Below, one piece after another: positions 17,971 through 28,321 of a stretch of DNA of 64,000 bases (the first letter of the stretch is position 1; each line of letters opens with the position of its first letter). The stretch is from an uncultured Tateyamaria sp. (lineage in GTDB: Bacteria; Pseudomonadota; Alphaproteobacteria; Rhodobacterales; Rhodobacteraceae). The stretch lies in the NCBI RefSeq assembly GCF_947496075.1, contig NZ_CANMBJ010000001.1:248001-312000 (forward strand), given 5' to 3'. The translations under genes were made by a program, and so were the position numbers. The notes beneath the pieces were generated by a model that saw only the letters and a program-made list of their open reading frames with translations, was not told where the DNA came from and did not search any database.

Positions 17971-20379
17971 TCAGTGGGCAGTTGCGCCCGCACCAGTATC
18001 GCGGGCAGCGGCGGCCGCGGCCGCGGCTGCTTCTTCGGCTGCCTCGTCCCATTCAATGGCGTCCGGTTTCGACACCAAGGCACGTTTCAACACCTCGGTC
18101 ACGTGGGTGACGGGAATGATCTCAAGCCCCTCTTTCACGTTGTCCGGAATGTCGGCCAGATCCTTCTCGTTCTCCTCAGGTATGAGAACGGTCTTGATCC
18201 CGCCCCGCAAGGCCGCCAGCAGCTTTTCTTTCAAGCCGCCGATAGGCATCGCATTGCCGCGCAGACTGACTTCGCCGGTCATTGCAATGTCCCTGCGCAC
18301 AGGAATACCGGTCAGAACGGACACGATCGAGGTCACCATCGCCAGACCCGCAGACGGGCCATCCTTGGGGGTCGCACCATCCGGCACGTGTACGTGGATG
18401 TCGGTCTTGTCGAACAGCGGCGGCTTCACCCCTATATCGGGGCTGATGGACCGCACATATGAACTTGCCGCGTCGATCGACTCCTTCATCACGTCACCGA
18501 GTTTACCGGTGGTCTTCATCCGACCTTTGCCCGGCAGCTTGAGCGCCTCAATGTGCAGCAGGTCGCCCCCCACCGACGTCCAGGCAAGCCCGGTGACAAC
18601 ACCGATCTGATCATCCTGTTCCGCCAGACCGTAACGATGCTTGCGCACGCCGAGGAAATCGTCGAGATTTTCAGAGGTTACAACAACCTCTTCAACCTCT
18701 TTCTTGACGATCTTGGTCAGCGATTTCCGCGCCACCTTGGCGATCTCGCGCTCCAGGTTCCGCACGCCCGCCTCGCGGGTGTAGTAACGGATGATGTCGC
18801 TCAGCGCCTCATCGGTCAGTTCAAACTCCTTGGTCTTCAGACCATGGTTCTTGATCTGCTTGGCGATCAGGTGTTGCTTGGCAATCTCGCGCTTTTCGTC
18901 CTCGGTGTAGCCGGCCAGCGGAATGATCTCCATCCGGTCCAGCAGCGGCCCAGGCATGTTGTAGCTGTTCGACGTGGTCAGGAACATCACGTTCGACAGG
19001 TCATATTCGACCTCAAGATAGTGGTCGACAAATGTGCTGTTCTGTTCCGGATCCAGTACCTCCAACATGGCCGACGCCGGGTCCCCACGGAAGTCCTGAC
19101 CCATCTTGTCGATTTCATCGAGCAGGATGAGCGGGTTCGTCGTCTTGGCCTTTTTCAGCGCCTGAATGATCTTGCCAGGCATCGAGCCGATGTAAGTCCG
19201 GCGGTGACCGCGAATTTCGCTCTCATCCCGCACGCCACCCAGCGAAATGCGGATGAATTCGCGCCCTGTCGCCTTGGCAACCGACTTACCAAGCGAGGTT
19301 TTACCCACGCCTGGTGGACCAACCAGACACATGATCGGGCCCTTCATCTTTTTCGAACGCTGCTGCACCGCCAGATACTCGACGATCCGTTCCTTGACCT
19401 TCTCCAGGCCATAGTGATCGGCGTCCAGAATGGCTTCGGCCTTGCCCAGATCCTTCTTCACGCGGGATTTCACGCCCCACGGGATCGACAGCATCCAGTC
19501 CAGATAGTTGCGCACAACCGTCGCCTCGGCGGACATGGGCGACATGTTCTTGAGCTTCTTCAGCTCAGCCTCGGCCTTGTCCTTGGCCTCTTTCGACAAT
19601 TTGGTCTCAGCGATTTTCTCTTCAAGTTCAGCAACTTCGTTCTTGCCGTCCTCGCCATCGCCCAGCTCTTGCTGGATCGCCTTCATCTGTTCGTTCAGAT
19701 AATACTCGCGCTGCGTCCGCTCCATCTGGGACTTCACGCGGGTCTTGATCTTTTTCTCGACCTGCAGAACAGACATCTCGCCCTGCATCAGGCCATAGAC
19801 CTTCTCAAGCCGCTCGCTCACCGCCAGCGTCTCAAGCAAGTCCTGCTTCTGGTCCACCTCAATGCCCAGATGCCCAGCCACCAGATCGGCCAGTTTCGCA
19901 GGCTCGGTCGTCTCCCCAACGGCGGCCAGTGCCTCTTCGGGAATGTTCTTTTTCACCTTGGCATAGCGCTCAAATTCATCGGCAACAGACCGCAGCAGCG
20001 CCTCGGTGGTGGCGATATCGCCCGGCATCTCGGTCAGATACTCGGCACGCGCTTCAAAGAAGTTGTCGTTGTCCAGGTATTCGGTGATGCGCACCCGCGC
20101 CTGCCCCTCAACCAACACCTTCACAGTGCCATCGGGCAGTTTCAGCAGTTGCAGCACATTCGCCAGCACCCCGGCTTTGTAGATGCCAGACGCTTCCGGG
20201 TCGTCCACGGACGGGTCAATCTGGCTCGACAGCAGAATCTGCTTGTCGTCAGCCATGACCTCTTCCAGCGCGCGGACCGACTTGTCGCGGCCGACAAACA
20301 GCGGCACGATCATGTGGGGGAAAACCACGATATCGCGCAGCGGCAGCACCGGGTAAGAGGCGTTCAAAGGCTCTTGCAT
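17971..20379 (-). CDS. lon: ATP-dependent endopeptidase La
   Basis: N-domain, GPPGVGKTSLGKSVA Walker A, PKDGPSAGLAM catalytic Ser motif. Confidence 0.98.
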   Translation of the reverse strand: MQEPLNASYPVLPLRDIVVFPHMIVPLFVGRDKSVRALEEVMADDKQILLSSQIDPSVDDPEASGIYKAGVLANVLQLLKLPDGTVKVLVEGQARVRITEYLDNDNFFEARAEYLTEMPGDIATTEALLRSVADEFERYAKVKKNIPEEALAAVGETTEPAKLADLVAGHLGIEVDQKQDLLETLAVSERLEKVYGLMQGEMSVLQVEKKIKTRVKSQMERTQREYYLNEQMKAIQQELGDGEDGKNEVAELEEKIAETKLSKEAKDKAEAELKKLKNMSPMSAEATVVRNYLDWMLSIPWGVKSRVKKDLGKAEAILDADHYGLEKVKERIVEYLAVQQRSKKMKGPIMCLVGPPGVGKTSLGKSVAKATGREFIRISLGGVRDESEIRGHRRTYIGSMPGKIIQALKKAKTTNPLILLDEIDKMGQDFRGDPASAMLEVLDPEQNSTFVDHYLEVEYDLSNVMFLTTSNSYNMPGPLLDRMEIIPLAGYTEDEKREIAKQHLIAKQIKNHGLKTKEFELTDEALSDIIRYYTREAGVRNLEREIAKVARKSLTKIVKKEVEEVVVTSENLDDFLGVRKHRYGLAEQDDQIGVVTGLAWTSVGGDLLHIEALKLPGKGRMKTTGKLGDVMKESIDAASSYVRSISPDIGVKPPLFDKTDIHVHVPDGATPKDGPSAGLAMVTSIVSVLTGIPVRRDIAMTGEVSLRGNAMPIGGLKEKLLAALRGGIKTVLIPEENEKDLADIPDNVKEGLEIIPVTHVTEVLKRALVSKPDAIEWDEAAEEAAAAAAAAARDTGAGATAH

Positions 20380-21032
20380 GCTCTTTTCCTTATCATTGGC
20401 AAGACAGCGTGGCCCCGCTCTGCGGCAACCTTGTGCTGTCTCCGTGCTTCGGACTGTCTGATCTGTGATCCCAGCCCCTCGGTTTCAAGGTGTATCCTGA
20501 CGTGGCAACGACAAGGGTGCAATGGCCCCCGGCAAACTGTCCCCAGTTTTTTGACACAATTTGTCGTGGAAAAGCAGCTCCCACCCCCAAGATACGGCAT
20601 TCGCCCAGCGCTCTGCGGCACTCCGCACAAACACATTTGCTTGATCCTTGAGCACTCCGGCCTGTCCACCTCCTATTGTGAAGACCTTTGCGCATACACC
20701 ATCGCCCAAATCTTGGCCGTGCCTGAACATCGCCGGGGATGGTGGGCGGGGCGTCGTGGCGCGCCAAGCGACACGCGCGCCGTCTCTCATCAGTCACACC
20801 AGAGTCAGGACCGCCAAGACGGATACTGAGAACCAAACAAACGAAAACACAACAAATGGCATGGCGGTCCCTCCCCAGGGTGCGTGACTGCATTCAATAT
20901 AGGCCACGCATGCAGCCCGCACGATGGGGGAATTCCTGACCATCGGTCCCCGCTGCGACACCGAGATGGGCATTTACCTGTCACTCAGCGCCTCCCCCAC
21001 AGTCACGGCACAAGAAAACGACTCCCTTATTA

Positions 21033-21084
21033 CGGGAATCTGCTGCTACACTTTCACCCTGCGCGGTGATTCCCGCGTTTTTTT
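21033..21084 (+). terminator. terminator-like hairpin with U-tract, ending 24 nt upstream of the next start codon
   Basis: CGGGAATC (21033-21040) / GATTCCCG (21068-21075) followed by CG and TTTTTTT (21078-21084). Confidence 0.45.
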
Positions 21085-21107
21085 GAAATTATTTTTAGGA
21101 GCAGATT

Positions 21108-21905
21108 ATGGGATTTCCGGCAGACTACGCGAAAGCGATGGAAAAACAGTTTGGATTTCAGGTCATGTGGCCGCCCAACAGGTTGGTGCAGATCGGGGAC
21201 TACGGCACCATCCACGGCGGCAAGGGCAAGGGCGGAGCATTCACCAAACTCGGTAACATTGCACGAGACTTCAACCTCGCGTTTGAAACCGAAACCAGCG
21301 CCCGGGTCGAAGTGGAGTCGCTGCAATCGGACGGTGTGTCGATCGTGAACGCCACCGCCGATGGCGGAGGCAAGGTCGACGGCGTGGATTTCGCCGTCCA
21401 ACTGTCTGTCCACTTCGAAAAGAAGAACAGCATGGTCTACAACGGCTCCGGCATGGTCCTCAGGTCTATGAAGGACATCGGGTCCATCGGAACCCAATTG
21501 GCAAGGAAACTGGCCTCCGGTGACTGGAAGAAGAACTATCTCGTCGTCACCGATGTACACGAGACGGAAGGCATGACCGTCTTGCTGTGCCAGACAAAAA
21601 ACACCCAGGTGACATTGGGTGGCTCGGCGTCGCTCACCACTGGCGACATCGGCAAGGCCTCCGCCAATGTCGAGGTGATCTCAAACCAGTCTTCGATTGC
21701 ACACTACATCGCGTCGACGCCGACCACACCACTTCTCAAGGCGCGTGCAGTTAACAAGAAGGGTCTGAAACTGCAGAACGATATGCTGACAAACGGGGCG
21801 CTGGCAGGCACCAACGCCATTCCGCTTGAGGATGGCGACACGTTCGAAGAGGTCCTTTTCGACTATTGCGATCTGGACCACTTGCCAAACGCCGACGGCG
21901 ATTGA
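21108..21905 (+). CDS. hypothetical protein, 265 aa (orphan)
   Basis: ATG preceded by AGGAGC; stable open frame and coding composition; no family recognised with confidence. Confidence 0.85.
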   Translation: MGFPADYAKAMEKQFGFQVMWPPNRLVQIGDYGTIHGGKGKGGAFTKLGNIARDFNLAFETETSARVEVESLQSDGVSIVNATADGGGKVDGVDFAVQLSVHFEKKNSMVYNGSGMVLRSMKDIGSIGTQLARKLASGDWKKNYLVVTDVHETEGMTVLLCQTKNTQVTLGGSASLTTGDIGKASANVEVISNQSSIAHYIASTPTTPLLKARAVNKKGLKLQNDMLTNGALAGTNAIPLEDGDTFEEVLFDYCDLDHLPNADGD

Positions 21906-21917
21906 CACAAAAACAGG

Positions 21918-23045
21918 TCAGAGCGGCGGGATATCACCTTCCGCTCTGCCCGCATGAAACGCGGCCTGCCACGCCTCGAACGTCCCCGCAGCAATTGCGC
22001 CGCGCATCCCTGCCATCAACTCCTGATAATAATGCAGGTTGTGCCATGTCAGCAGCATGCCCGAGATCATCTCCTGCGCCCGAAACACATGATGCAGATA
22101 CGCGCGGGAGTAGTTGGAACATGCGGGACAGGTACAATCCTCATCCAAAGGACGCGGATCATCGGCGTGACGCGCATTCTTGATGTTGACCACACCGCGG
22201 CGGGTGAAAACCTGCCCCGTCCGCCCCGACCGCGAGGGCAGTACGCAGTCCATCATGTCAATGCCACGCGCAACTGCGCCTACAATGTCATCCGGCTTGC
22301 CCACCCCCATCAGGTAACGGGGCTTGTCCTGCGGCAACTGCTCCGGCGCATAGTCCAGGCAACCAAACATCGCCTCCTGCCCCTCGCCAACGGCCAAACC
22401 ACCCACGGCATAGCCTTCGAACCCGATCTCCCTGAGGGCGTCGGCACTCTCGGCGCGCAAATCTTCCTCAAGCCCGCCCTGCTGAATGCCAAACAGAGCG
22501 TGGCCCGGACGGTCGCCAAAGGCGTCGCGGGACCGCTTCGCCCAGCGCATCGACAGACGCATACTCTCTGCAATCCGGTCGCGATCGGCGGGCAAAGCCG
22601 GGCACTCATCGAAACACATCACGATGTCCGACCCCAGCAGCCGCTGGATGTCCATGGACCGCTCGGGCGTCAAGGCATGCTTGGACCCATCAATATGCGA
22701 TTTGAAGGTCACCCCCTCCTCGGTCAGCTTGCGCAGGCCCGCCAGGCTCATCACCTGGAACCCACCACTGTCGGTGAGAATGGGGCGATCCCAGTTCATG
22801 AACTTGTGGAGCCCGCCCAGACGATCGATCCGCTCAGCCGTCGGGCGCAACATGAGGTGATAGGTGTTGCCCAGCAGGATATCGGCTCCGGTGGCGCGCA
22901 CACTCTCGGGCAGCATCGCCTTGACGGTGGCGGCCGTCCCTACGGGCATGAAGGCTGGCGTTCGGATCTCGCCCCGCGGCGTGGTGATGGTGCCGGTGCG
23001 GGCGCGGCCATCGGTGGCATGCAAATCAAATGAAAAACGGGTCAT
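21918..23045 (-). CDS. tgt: tRNA guanosine(34) transglycosylase (queuine)
   Basis: [38 protein letters not shown]-like motif, zinc ligands [16 protein letters not shown]. Confidence 0.97.
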   Translation of the reverse strand: MTRFSFDLHATDGRARTGTITTPRGEIRTPAFMPVGTAATVKAMLPESVRATGADILLGNTYHLMLRPTAERIDRLGGLHKFMNWDRPILTDSGGFQVMSLAGLRKLTEEGVTFKSHIDGSKHALTPERSMDIQRLLGSDIVMCFDECPALPADRDRIAESMRLSMRWAKRSRDAFGDRPGHALFGIQQGGLEEDLRAESADALREIGFEGYAVGGLAVGEGQEAMFGCLDYAPEQLPQDKPRYLMGVGKPDDIVGAVARGIDMMDCVLPSRSGRTGQVFTRRGVVNIKNARHADDPRPLDEDCTCPACSNYSRAYLHHVFRAQEMISGMLLTWHNLHYYQELMAGMRGAIAAGTFEAWQAAFHAGRAEGDIPPL

Positions 23046-23231
23046 GGCCCCTCATGCCGCGCAGATGCAGAAATGCCAAGACCCGCTGGGAAGACGCACA
23101 ATCACCACGCAATCGCCCAACCTGCGTACGATTTATGAACAAGTTAGGACAAATTGCTGCGATAGGCCTCCGGTTCAAACTCCGTTCCCACTGAGGGAAA
23201 TGACCTGTCAATCAAGACACAAGGCCTTGTC

Positions 23232-24143
23232 ATGCCCACCCCAGAAGAAGACTTCACGACCACGACGATCGAAGACGTCGACAACACCCAGGGTTGGACC
23301 AGTATCACCACCAGCGTGGACAGCTCTGGCCTTTTCATGATCAGAACCACGCTCATGGACAGCGGCAGCGCGGTGTTCGAGGCGTTTCTTGGGCCGCAAC
23401 GGCTGAGCCAAACGGTCACGGACACAGCAGCCAATGACGCCGATTGGGACAGTCGCTCGACCGAGTGGAACTGGTTGGGTCAAAAAACCGCCCGGACCAT
23501 CAACTATGACAATGGTGACCAACGGATCGAACGGTTCGATGAAACCACCGGCGCACGCACAGAGCGCATCGAGATAGACGGGAACGACGACAAGCCGTGG
23601 GCCTCGCTTACAACAAGCTATGATGCCGCGACCGGCGCACGCATCGGCTCGGAAAAGGTGCTGGACAACGGCCGCATCGAAACGCTGACGTTCGACGCAG
23701 ATACAGGCACCCGCACCAGCCGCACCATCACCGATGGCGGCGATGACAATCCCTGGCAGTCCAAGTCACTGACTTACGACGCGGACACAGGACGGCTGAC
23801 GACGCGTGAAATCGTTTATGACGACGGTCGCAGCGACACCATCACTTACCAGAATGGCAGAAAGACCTCTCAGGTGCTGACCGACGGGGACAATGACACT
23901 TTTGACTGGGTGACCCGCGAAACCACCTACGATGCCAACGGGCGCATCGCCCTGACCGAAGAGGTCCGCGACGATGGCGACCTGATCGTCGAATCCTATG
24001 CGGGCGGGCGGTTGACGGAACAAACCACTTACGACAACTCGGGCGACGAAGCCTGGCATGTCGAAGAGATCGCGTTCAATGCCGCCGGCGACATCGTCGA
24101 TACAACCTACTACGATGAGTCGGGCAATATCCTGATCTTCTGA
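23232..24143 (+). CDS. repeat-containing hypothetical protein (YD/RHS-reminiscent tandem repeats)
   Basis: Recurring DG.DD.PW.S...TYDA.TG.......V.DDGR units of roughly 40 aa. Confidence 0.8.
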   Translation: MPTPEEDFTTTTIEDVDNTQGWTSITTSVDSSGLFMIRTTLMDSGSAVFEAFLGPQRLSQTVTDTAANDADWDSRSTEWNWLGQKTARTINYDNGDQRIERFDETTGARTERIEIDGNDDKPWASLTTSYDAATGARIGSEKVLDNGRIETLTFDADTGTRTSRTITDGGDDNPWQSKSLTYDADTGRLTTREIVYDDGRSDTITYQNGRKTSQVLTDGDNDTFDWVTRETTYDANGRIALTEEVRDDGDLIVESYAGGRLTEQTTYDNSGDEAWHVEEIAFNAAGDIVDTTYYDESGNILIF

Positions 24144-24188
24144 TCCCGCGCACTTGTCCGCCCCTAGGGACAACCACAAAGACCATGC

Positions 24189-24215
24189 GCCGCCCGATCA
24201 CAGGGCGGCTTTTTT
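24189..24215 (+). terminator. Rho-independent terminator
   Basis: GCCGCCC-GATCACA-GGGCGGC-TTTTTT. Confidence 0.85.
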
Positions 24216-24343
24216 GTGGGCCAAGCCATCCGACTTGCATTTTGCGTGGGCTTCATGTCTGCCCAAGCAAAGCCTGTCCGTTGTGAGCAGACCTCGCCCA
24301 CGCTACGGTGCTTAAAAATACTCAACAAAAAAATGGGGACAAC

Positions 24344-25720
24344 ATGGACACGTTGAACTTCGGCTGGGAAGAATGGATGTCACTGCCCGAACTGGGACTG
24401 CCCGCTCTCAAGGCAAAGATCGACACCGGCGCGCGCACATCCGCACTCCATGCCCACGACATCGAAGTGTTCGGCCCCGCCAAGCAACCCAAGGTCCGGT
24501 TCAACGTCCACCCCATCGCGGGCAAGGACCATGTGTCGATCACCTGCTCCGCGCCGATCCTCGACCGGCGCGAAGTCACGTCCTCCAATGGTGAGGCGGA
24601 ACTGCGCTACGTGATTGAAACCCGGCTGGACGTGGGCGGACAGTCTTGGCCCATCGAGGTCACGTTGACAGACCGCTCCTCCATGACCTCACGCATGCTC
24701 CTGGGGCGTCAGGCCTTGCAGGATCACATTACGATCACGGCCTCGGAAAAGCGGCTGCAACCCGAACTCAGCTATGACGTCTACCACTCTTCCGCGATGC
24801 GGAAAGTAGCCCCGGCCCGATCCCTGCGCATCGCCGTGCTGAGCCGCGAAAACAACTACTCGACGCGCCGATTGGTGGAAGTGGGCGAAGCGCGCGGCCA
24901 TACTGTCGAGGTGATTGACACCACCCGCTGCTACATGGCGATCAATGCCATGGCCCCAGAGGTGCATTATGACGGCAAGCGCCTGCCCCGCTACGACGCC
25001 GTGATCCCCCGCATCGGGGCGTCCATCACCGCCTATGGCACTGCCGTCATCCGACAATTCGAAACGACCGGCACCTATTGTGTGAACGGCAGCGCCGGGA
25101 TCACGGCCAGCCGGGACAAGCTGCACGCCCACCAAATCCTCGCATCAAAGAAGATTGGCATGCCCACCACGGCCTTTGCCGCCTCGCCCAAGGACACGGC
25201 CAACATCATGGGGCTCGTGGGCACCGCACCTGTGATCGTGAAACTGCTGGAAAGCACCCAAGGCAAAGGCGTTGTGCTGGCCGAAACCAAGAAGGCGGCG
25301 GAATCGGTGATCGACGCGTTCCGGGGACTGCGCGCCAACTTTCTTGTGCAGGACTTCGTCAAGGAAGCAGCGGGCGAAGACATCCGCTGCCTCGTCGTGG
25401 ACGGCAAGGTCGTGGCCTCGATGAAGCGCACCGGGGCCGAGGGTGACTTCCGCTCGAACCTGCACCGCGGCGGCAGCGCTACATCGGTGCGGATCAGCAA
25501 GGCAGAACGTGAAGCCGCCGTCCGGGCCGCCCGGGTATTCGGGCTGGGCAAGGCGGGCGTGGATCTCCTGCGGTCCGAAAGCGGCCCAAAGGTGCTGGAA
25601 GTAAATTCAAGCCCCGGCTTCGAAGGGATCGAAAACGCGACCGGCAAGGACATCGTGGGCAAGGTCTATGACATGATCGAAGCACGCGTGAAACCGCGCC
25701 CGGTGCGACGGCGCAGTTGA
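24344..25720 (+). CDS. RimK family alpha-L-glutamate ligase fused to an N-terminal RimK-associated (DUF785/retropepsin-like) domain
   Basis: N-terminal [27 protein letters not shown]-terminal ATP-grasp with [36 protein letters not shown] 24344 preferred over 24308. Confidence 0.92.
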   Translation: MDTLNFGWEEWMSLPELGLPALKAKIDTGARTSALHAHDIEVFGPAKQPKVRFNVHPIAGKDHVSITCSAPILDRREVTSSNGEAELRYVIETRLDVGGQSWPIEVTLTDRSSMTSRMLLGRQALQDHITITASEKRLQPELSYDVYHSSAMRKVAPARSLRIAVLSRENNYSTRRLVEVGEARGHTVEVIDTTRCYMAINAMAPEVHYDGKRLPRYDAVIPRIGASITAYGTAVIRQFETTGTYCVNGSAGITASRDKLHAHQILASKKIGMPTTAFAASPKDTANIMGLVGTAPVIVKLLESTQGKGVVLAETKKAAESVIDAFRGLRANFLVQDFVKEAAGEDIRCLVVDGKVVASMKRTGAEGDFRSNLHRGGSATSVRISKAEREAAVRAARVFGLGKAGVDLLRSESGPKVLEVNSSPGFEGIENATGKDIVGKVYDMIEARVKPRPVRRRS

Positions 25721-25765
25721 TCCCCCCTTGCGCCAGGCCAGGATGCCGAAAAGCAGGGCTGATCA

Positions 25766-26299
25766 CTAACGTTTCAACTGATACGTGATCCAATTGCTCC
25801 TGTTCGCGTGCCGATCATAGACCGCCCGCGCGCGGTAGTTGGTATCGGACGTCATCCAGCGCACCACGTCCCACCCCTGCTCTTTCGCATAGGCGCCGAC
25901 GCCCTCGATCATCAGATCGACGACACCCTGCCCGCGTGCCGCAGGAGCCACGAACATATCGTCGATGTAGCCGCCGATAGCCGCGTCCATCGGGCGCTCG
26001 AAAGACCGGAAGTGAACAAAGCCGACCAACTGCCCATGCGCATCCGCAACAACAAAGCACCGCGTTTGCGCTGATGGGTCGTGTATCCAAGCCCAAACGC
26101 GATCACGCATCTCAGACGTTTGCCGCGCCCCGCCGAATGCGCAATAGGCTTCGAACAGCGTGTCCCATTGCGCACGATCACGCGCTTCTGCCCACCGCAG
26201 TGTCACTGCCACGCCAGCCTCCATTGCTTGGTGCATTTCGCAACTTCCGACATTTGGTCGCCGGCAACAAGTGAATGACGCAACGAGCGGATGGGCCAC
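25766..26299 (-). CDS. GNAT family N-acetyltransferase
   Basis: IDDMFVAPAARGQGVVDLMIEGV; a downstream start (MEAGVAVTLRWAEARD) is likely. Confidence 0.87.
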   Translation of the reverse strand: MAHPLVASFTCCRRPNVGSCEMHQAMEAGVAVTLRWAEARDRAQWDTLFEAYCAFGGARQTSEMRDRVWAWIHDPSAQTRCFVVADAHGQLVGFVHFRSFERPMDAAIGGYIDDMFVAPAARGQGVVDLMIEGVGAYAKEQGWDVVRWMTSDTNYRARAVYDRHANRSNWITYQLKR

Positions 26300-26383
26300 A
26301 GCACGAATACATCAAGTCACACGCCCTTTACCGGCCACGCCCCGTTCCCTATATAAACACTCAGGAACAAGTCCGGGGATCCC

Positions 26384-26746
26384 ATGAACCAGCCCACCGA
26401 ACAGATGGAAGGCACGCCGCTGATCGCGCCCTCGTCAACCGACCACCCTTTGCATGAGGCCGTGGTCGAAGCCTGCCGCACTGTCTACGACCCCGAAATT
26501 CCGGTAAACATCTTTGAGCTTGGCCTGATCTACACGATCGACATCAATGCCGAGAACGAAGTGAAGGTGATCATGACGCTCACGGCACCCGGTTGCCCCG
26601 TCGCAGGCGAGATGCCGGGCTGGGTTGCAGACGCCATTGAACCGCTTCCCGGTATCAAACAGGTCGATGTGGAACTGACATGGGAGCCGCCTTGGGGTAT
26701 GGAAATGATGTCGGACGAAGCAAGGCTCGAACTCGGTTTCATGTAA
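26384..26746 (+). CDS. sufT: DUF59 / SUF system Fe-S assembly protein
   Basis: VVEACRTVYDPEIPVNIFELGLIYTI and MTLTAPGCPVAGEMP. Confidence 0.9.
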   Translation: MNQPTEQMEGTPLIAPSSTDHPLHEAVVEACRTVYDPEIPVNIFELGLIYTIDINAENEVKVIMTLTAPGCPVAGEMPGWVADAIEPLPGIKQVDVELTWEPPWGMEMMSDEARLELGFM

Positions 26747-26748
26747 GA

Positions 26749-26788
26749 AGCGTCACAAAACCATCACGAACGCATTGAGAAACCGTCA
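26749..26788 (+). promoter_or_regulatory. Pho-box-like array (four 7-bp units at 11-bp spacing)
   Basis: GCGTCAC-AAAA-CCATCAC-GAAC-GCATTGA-GAAA-CCGTCAT upstream of a GDPD gene. Confidence 0.5.
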
Positions 26789-26836
26789 TATCGGCGCTTC
26801 ATCCTGCATGGATAAACACCGTCGAAGGATTCTCAA

Positions 26837-28042
26837 ATGCGACTTGCTGCTGCCTGCATTCTGCTTACCACGACCCCTGCCACCATTATGGCCGAAACGG
26901 TCGCCATCGATTACGGACCCCGTCCTGCCTACCTGATCGATAAACTTCCCGAAGGCGATCTGAAGACAAAGCTGCAAAGTTGTCAGAGCCAGACACCCGC
27001 CAAGTCGGACTTTTCAATTGGCCACCGCGGCGCACCCATGATGTTTCCCGAACACACGGTGGAATCAAACGTCGCAGCTGCGCGGATGGGGGCCGGTATC
27101 CTCGAATGTGACGTGACCTTTACCAAGGATCACGAACTGGTCTGCCGCCACGCGCAAAACGACCTGCACACGACAACCAACATCCTTCTGACCGATCTGG
27201 CCAGCACATGCGCCACGCCCTTCTCGCCCGCCAGCGGCGATGAAGAGGCGACCGCCGAATGCCGCACATCCGAACTGACGCTGGCCGAGTTCCAAACGCT
27301 CACTCCCAAAATGGACAGCGCAAACAAGGCCGCGACGACAGCGGAAGAGTACCAAGGCGGCATCGCCGGCTGGCGCACCGACCTTTACACAGACGGCGCA
27401 CAACTGATGACACATGCCGAGTCCATCGCGCTGTTCAAGTCCCTCGGTGCCAAGTTCACGCCCGAACTGAAATCACCCTCGGTCGACATGCCGCATAACG
27501 GCTTCTCCCAAGCCGACTATGCGCAAAAAATGGTCGACGAATACAAGGCTGCAGGCATCCCCGCCTCGGATGTCTGGGTGCAAAGCTTCGACCTCAACGA
27601 CGTACTTTACTGGATTGAAAACGAACCGGAATTCGGCGGACAGGCTGTCTATCTCGATGACAGCTACAACGTTGATGGCTTCGACCACAACGATCCCGCC
27701 ACCTACCCGGACAGCATGACCAGCCTCTATGAACGCGGCGTGCGTTACATCGCACCGCCCATGTGGATGTTGGTCACAATGGAAAACGGGCAAATCGTGC
27801 CCTCAGCCTACACCAAGGAGGCCAAGGCTGCCGGTCTGAATATCATCACATGGACGCTCGAACGCTCAGGTCCTCTGGGCAATGGCGGCGGCTGGTACTT
27901 CCAGTCGATCAGCGACGCGACCACGCATGACGGTGTGTATTATGAACTGCTGGATGTGCTGGCACAGGATGTGGGCGTTGCCGGCGTCTTCTCCGACTGG
28001 CCCGCCACGGTGACGTATTACGCCAACTGCATGGGCCTGTAA
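26837..28042 (+). CDS. periplasmic glycerophosphodiester phosphodiesterase
   Basis: Signal peptide; [48 protein letters not shown] motif. Confidence 0.93.
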   Translation: MRLAAACILLTTTPATIMAETVAIDYGPRPAYLIDKLPEGDLKTKLQSCQSQTPAKSDFSIGHRGAPMMFPEHTVESNVAAARMGAGILECDVTFTKDHELVCRHAQNDLHTTTNILLTDLASTCATPFSPASGDEEATAECRTSELTLAEFQTLTPKMDSANKAATTAEEYQGGIAGWRTDLYTDGAQLMTHAESIALFKSLGAKFTPELKSPSVDMPHNGFSQADYAQKMVDEYKAAGIPASDVWVQSFDLNDVLYWIENEPEFGGQAVYLDDSYNVDGFDHNDPATYPDSMTSLYERGVRYIAPPMWMLVTMENGQIVPSAYTKEAKAAGLNIITWTLERSGPLGNGGGWYFQSISDATTHDGVYYELLDVLAQDVGVAGVFSDWPATVTYYANCMGL

Positions 28043-28088
28043 CCCGTACCCGGCGCCATCCCCCCGCGCGCTTCTACAGGTCTGCAAA

Positions 28089-28119
28089 GGGCCGCCGATC
28101 CCCCGGCGGCCCTTTTTTT
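28089..28119 (+). terminator. Rho-independent terminator
   Basis: GGGCCGCCG-ATCCCC-CGGCGGCCC followed by TTTTTTT. Confidence 0.92.
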
Positions 28120-28126
28120 GCTGGTT

Positions 28127-28273
28127 TCACAAACGACGCAAAACCCACATCAGCACCCGGCGTCGGCGCTGACTGCGCTTGCGAATTCGCTCCTGCTCTT
28201 GCATTTTTGCAAACAGGTCCTGTTCTTTTGCGTAAAGGCTGTTCATTTCCATTGACTTATAAGGGTGCAGCAT
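28127..28273 (-). CDS. small basic hypothetical protein (48 aa)
   Basis: MLHPYKSMEMNSLYAKEQDLFAKMQEQERIRKRSQRRRRVLMWVLRRL; ATG at 28273. Confidence 0.4.
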   Translation of the reverse strand: MLHPYKSMEMNSLYAKEQDLFAKMQEQERIRKRSQRRRRVLMWVLRRL

Positions 28274-28321
28274 AATCACTCCTTTCGTTGATAATGACCA
28301 TATGGCAGCAGCCATGCGGCA

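Noticed and set aside
20484-20489. CTTGAA (minus strand) about 105 nt upstream of lon as a sigma-32 -35 element
   Set aside because: No convincing -10 element at proper spacing; a single hexamer match is weak evidence.
18553-20829. 758-aa plus-strand ORF opposite lon
   Set aside because: Antisense shadow ORF of a high-GC gene; Arg/His/Leu-rich composition without domains. Lon on the minus strand is unambiguous.
21954-23033. 359-aa plus-strand ORF opposite tgt
   Set aside because: Antisense shadow of tgt.
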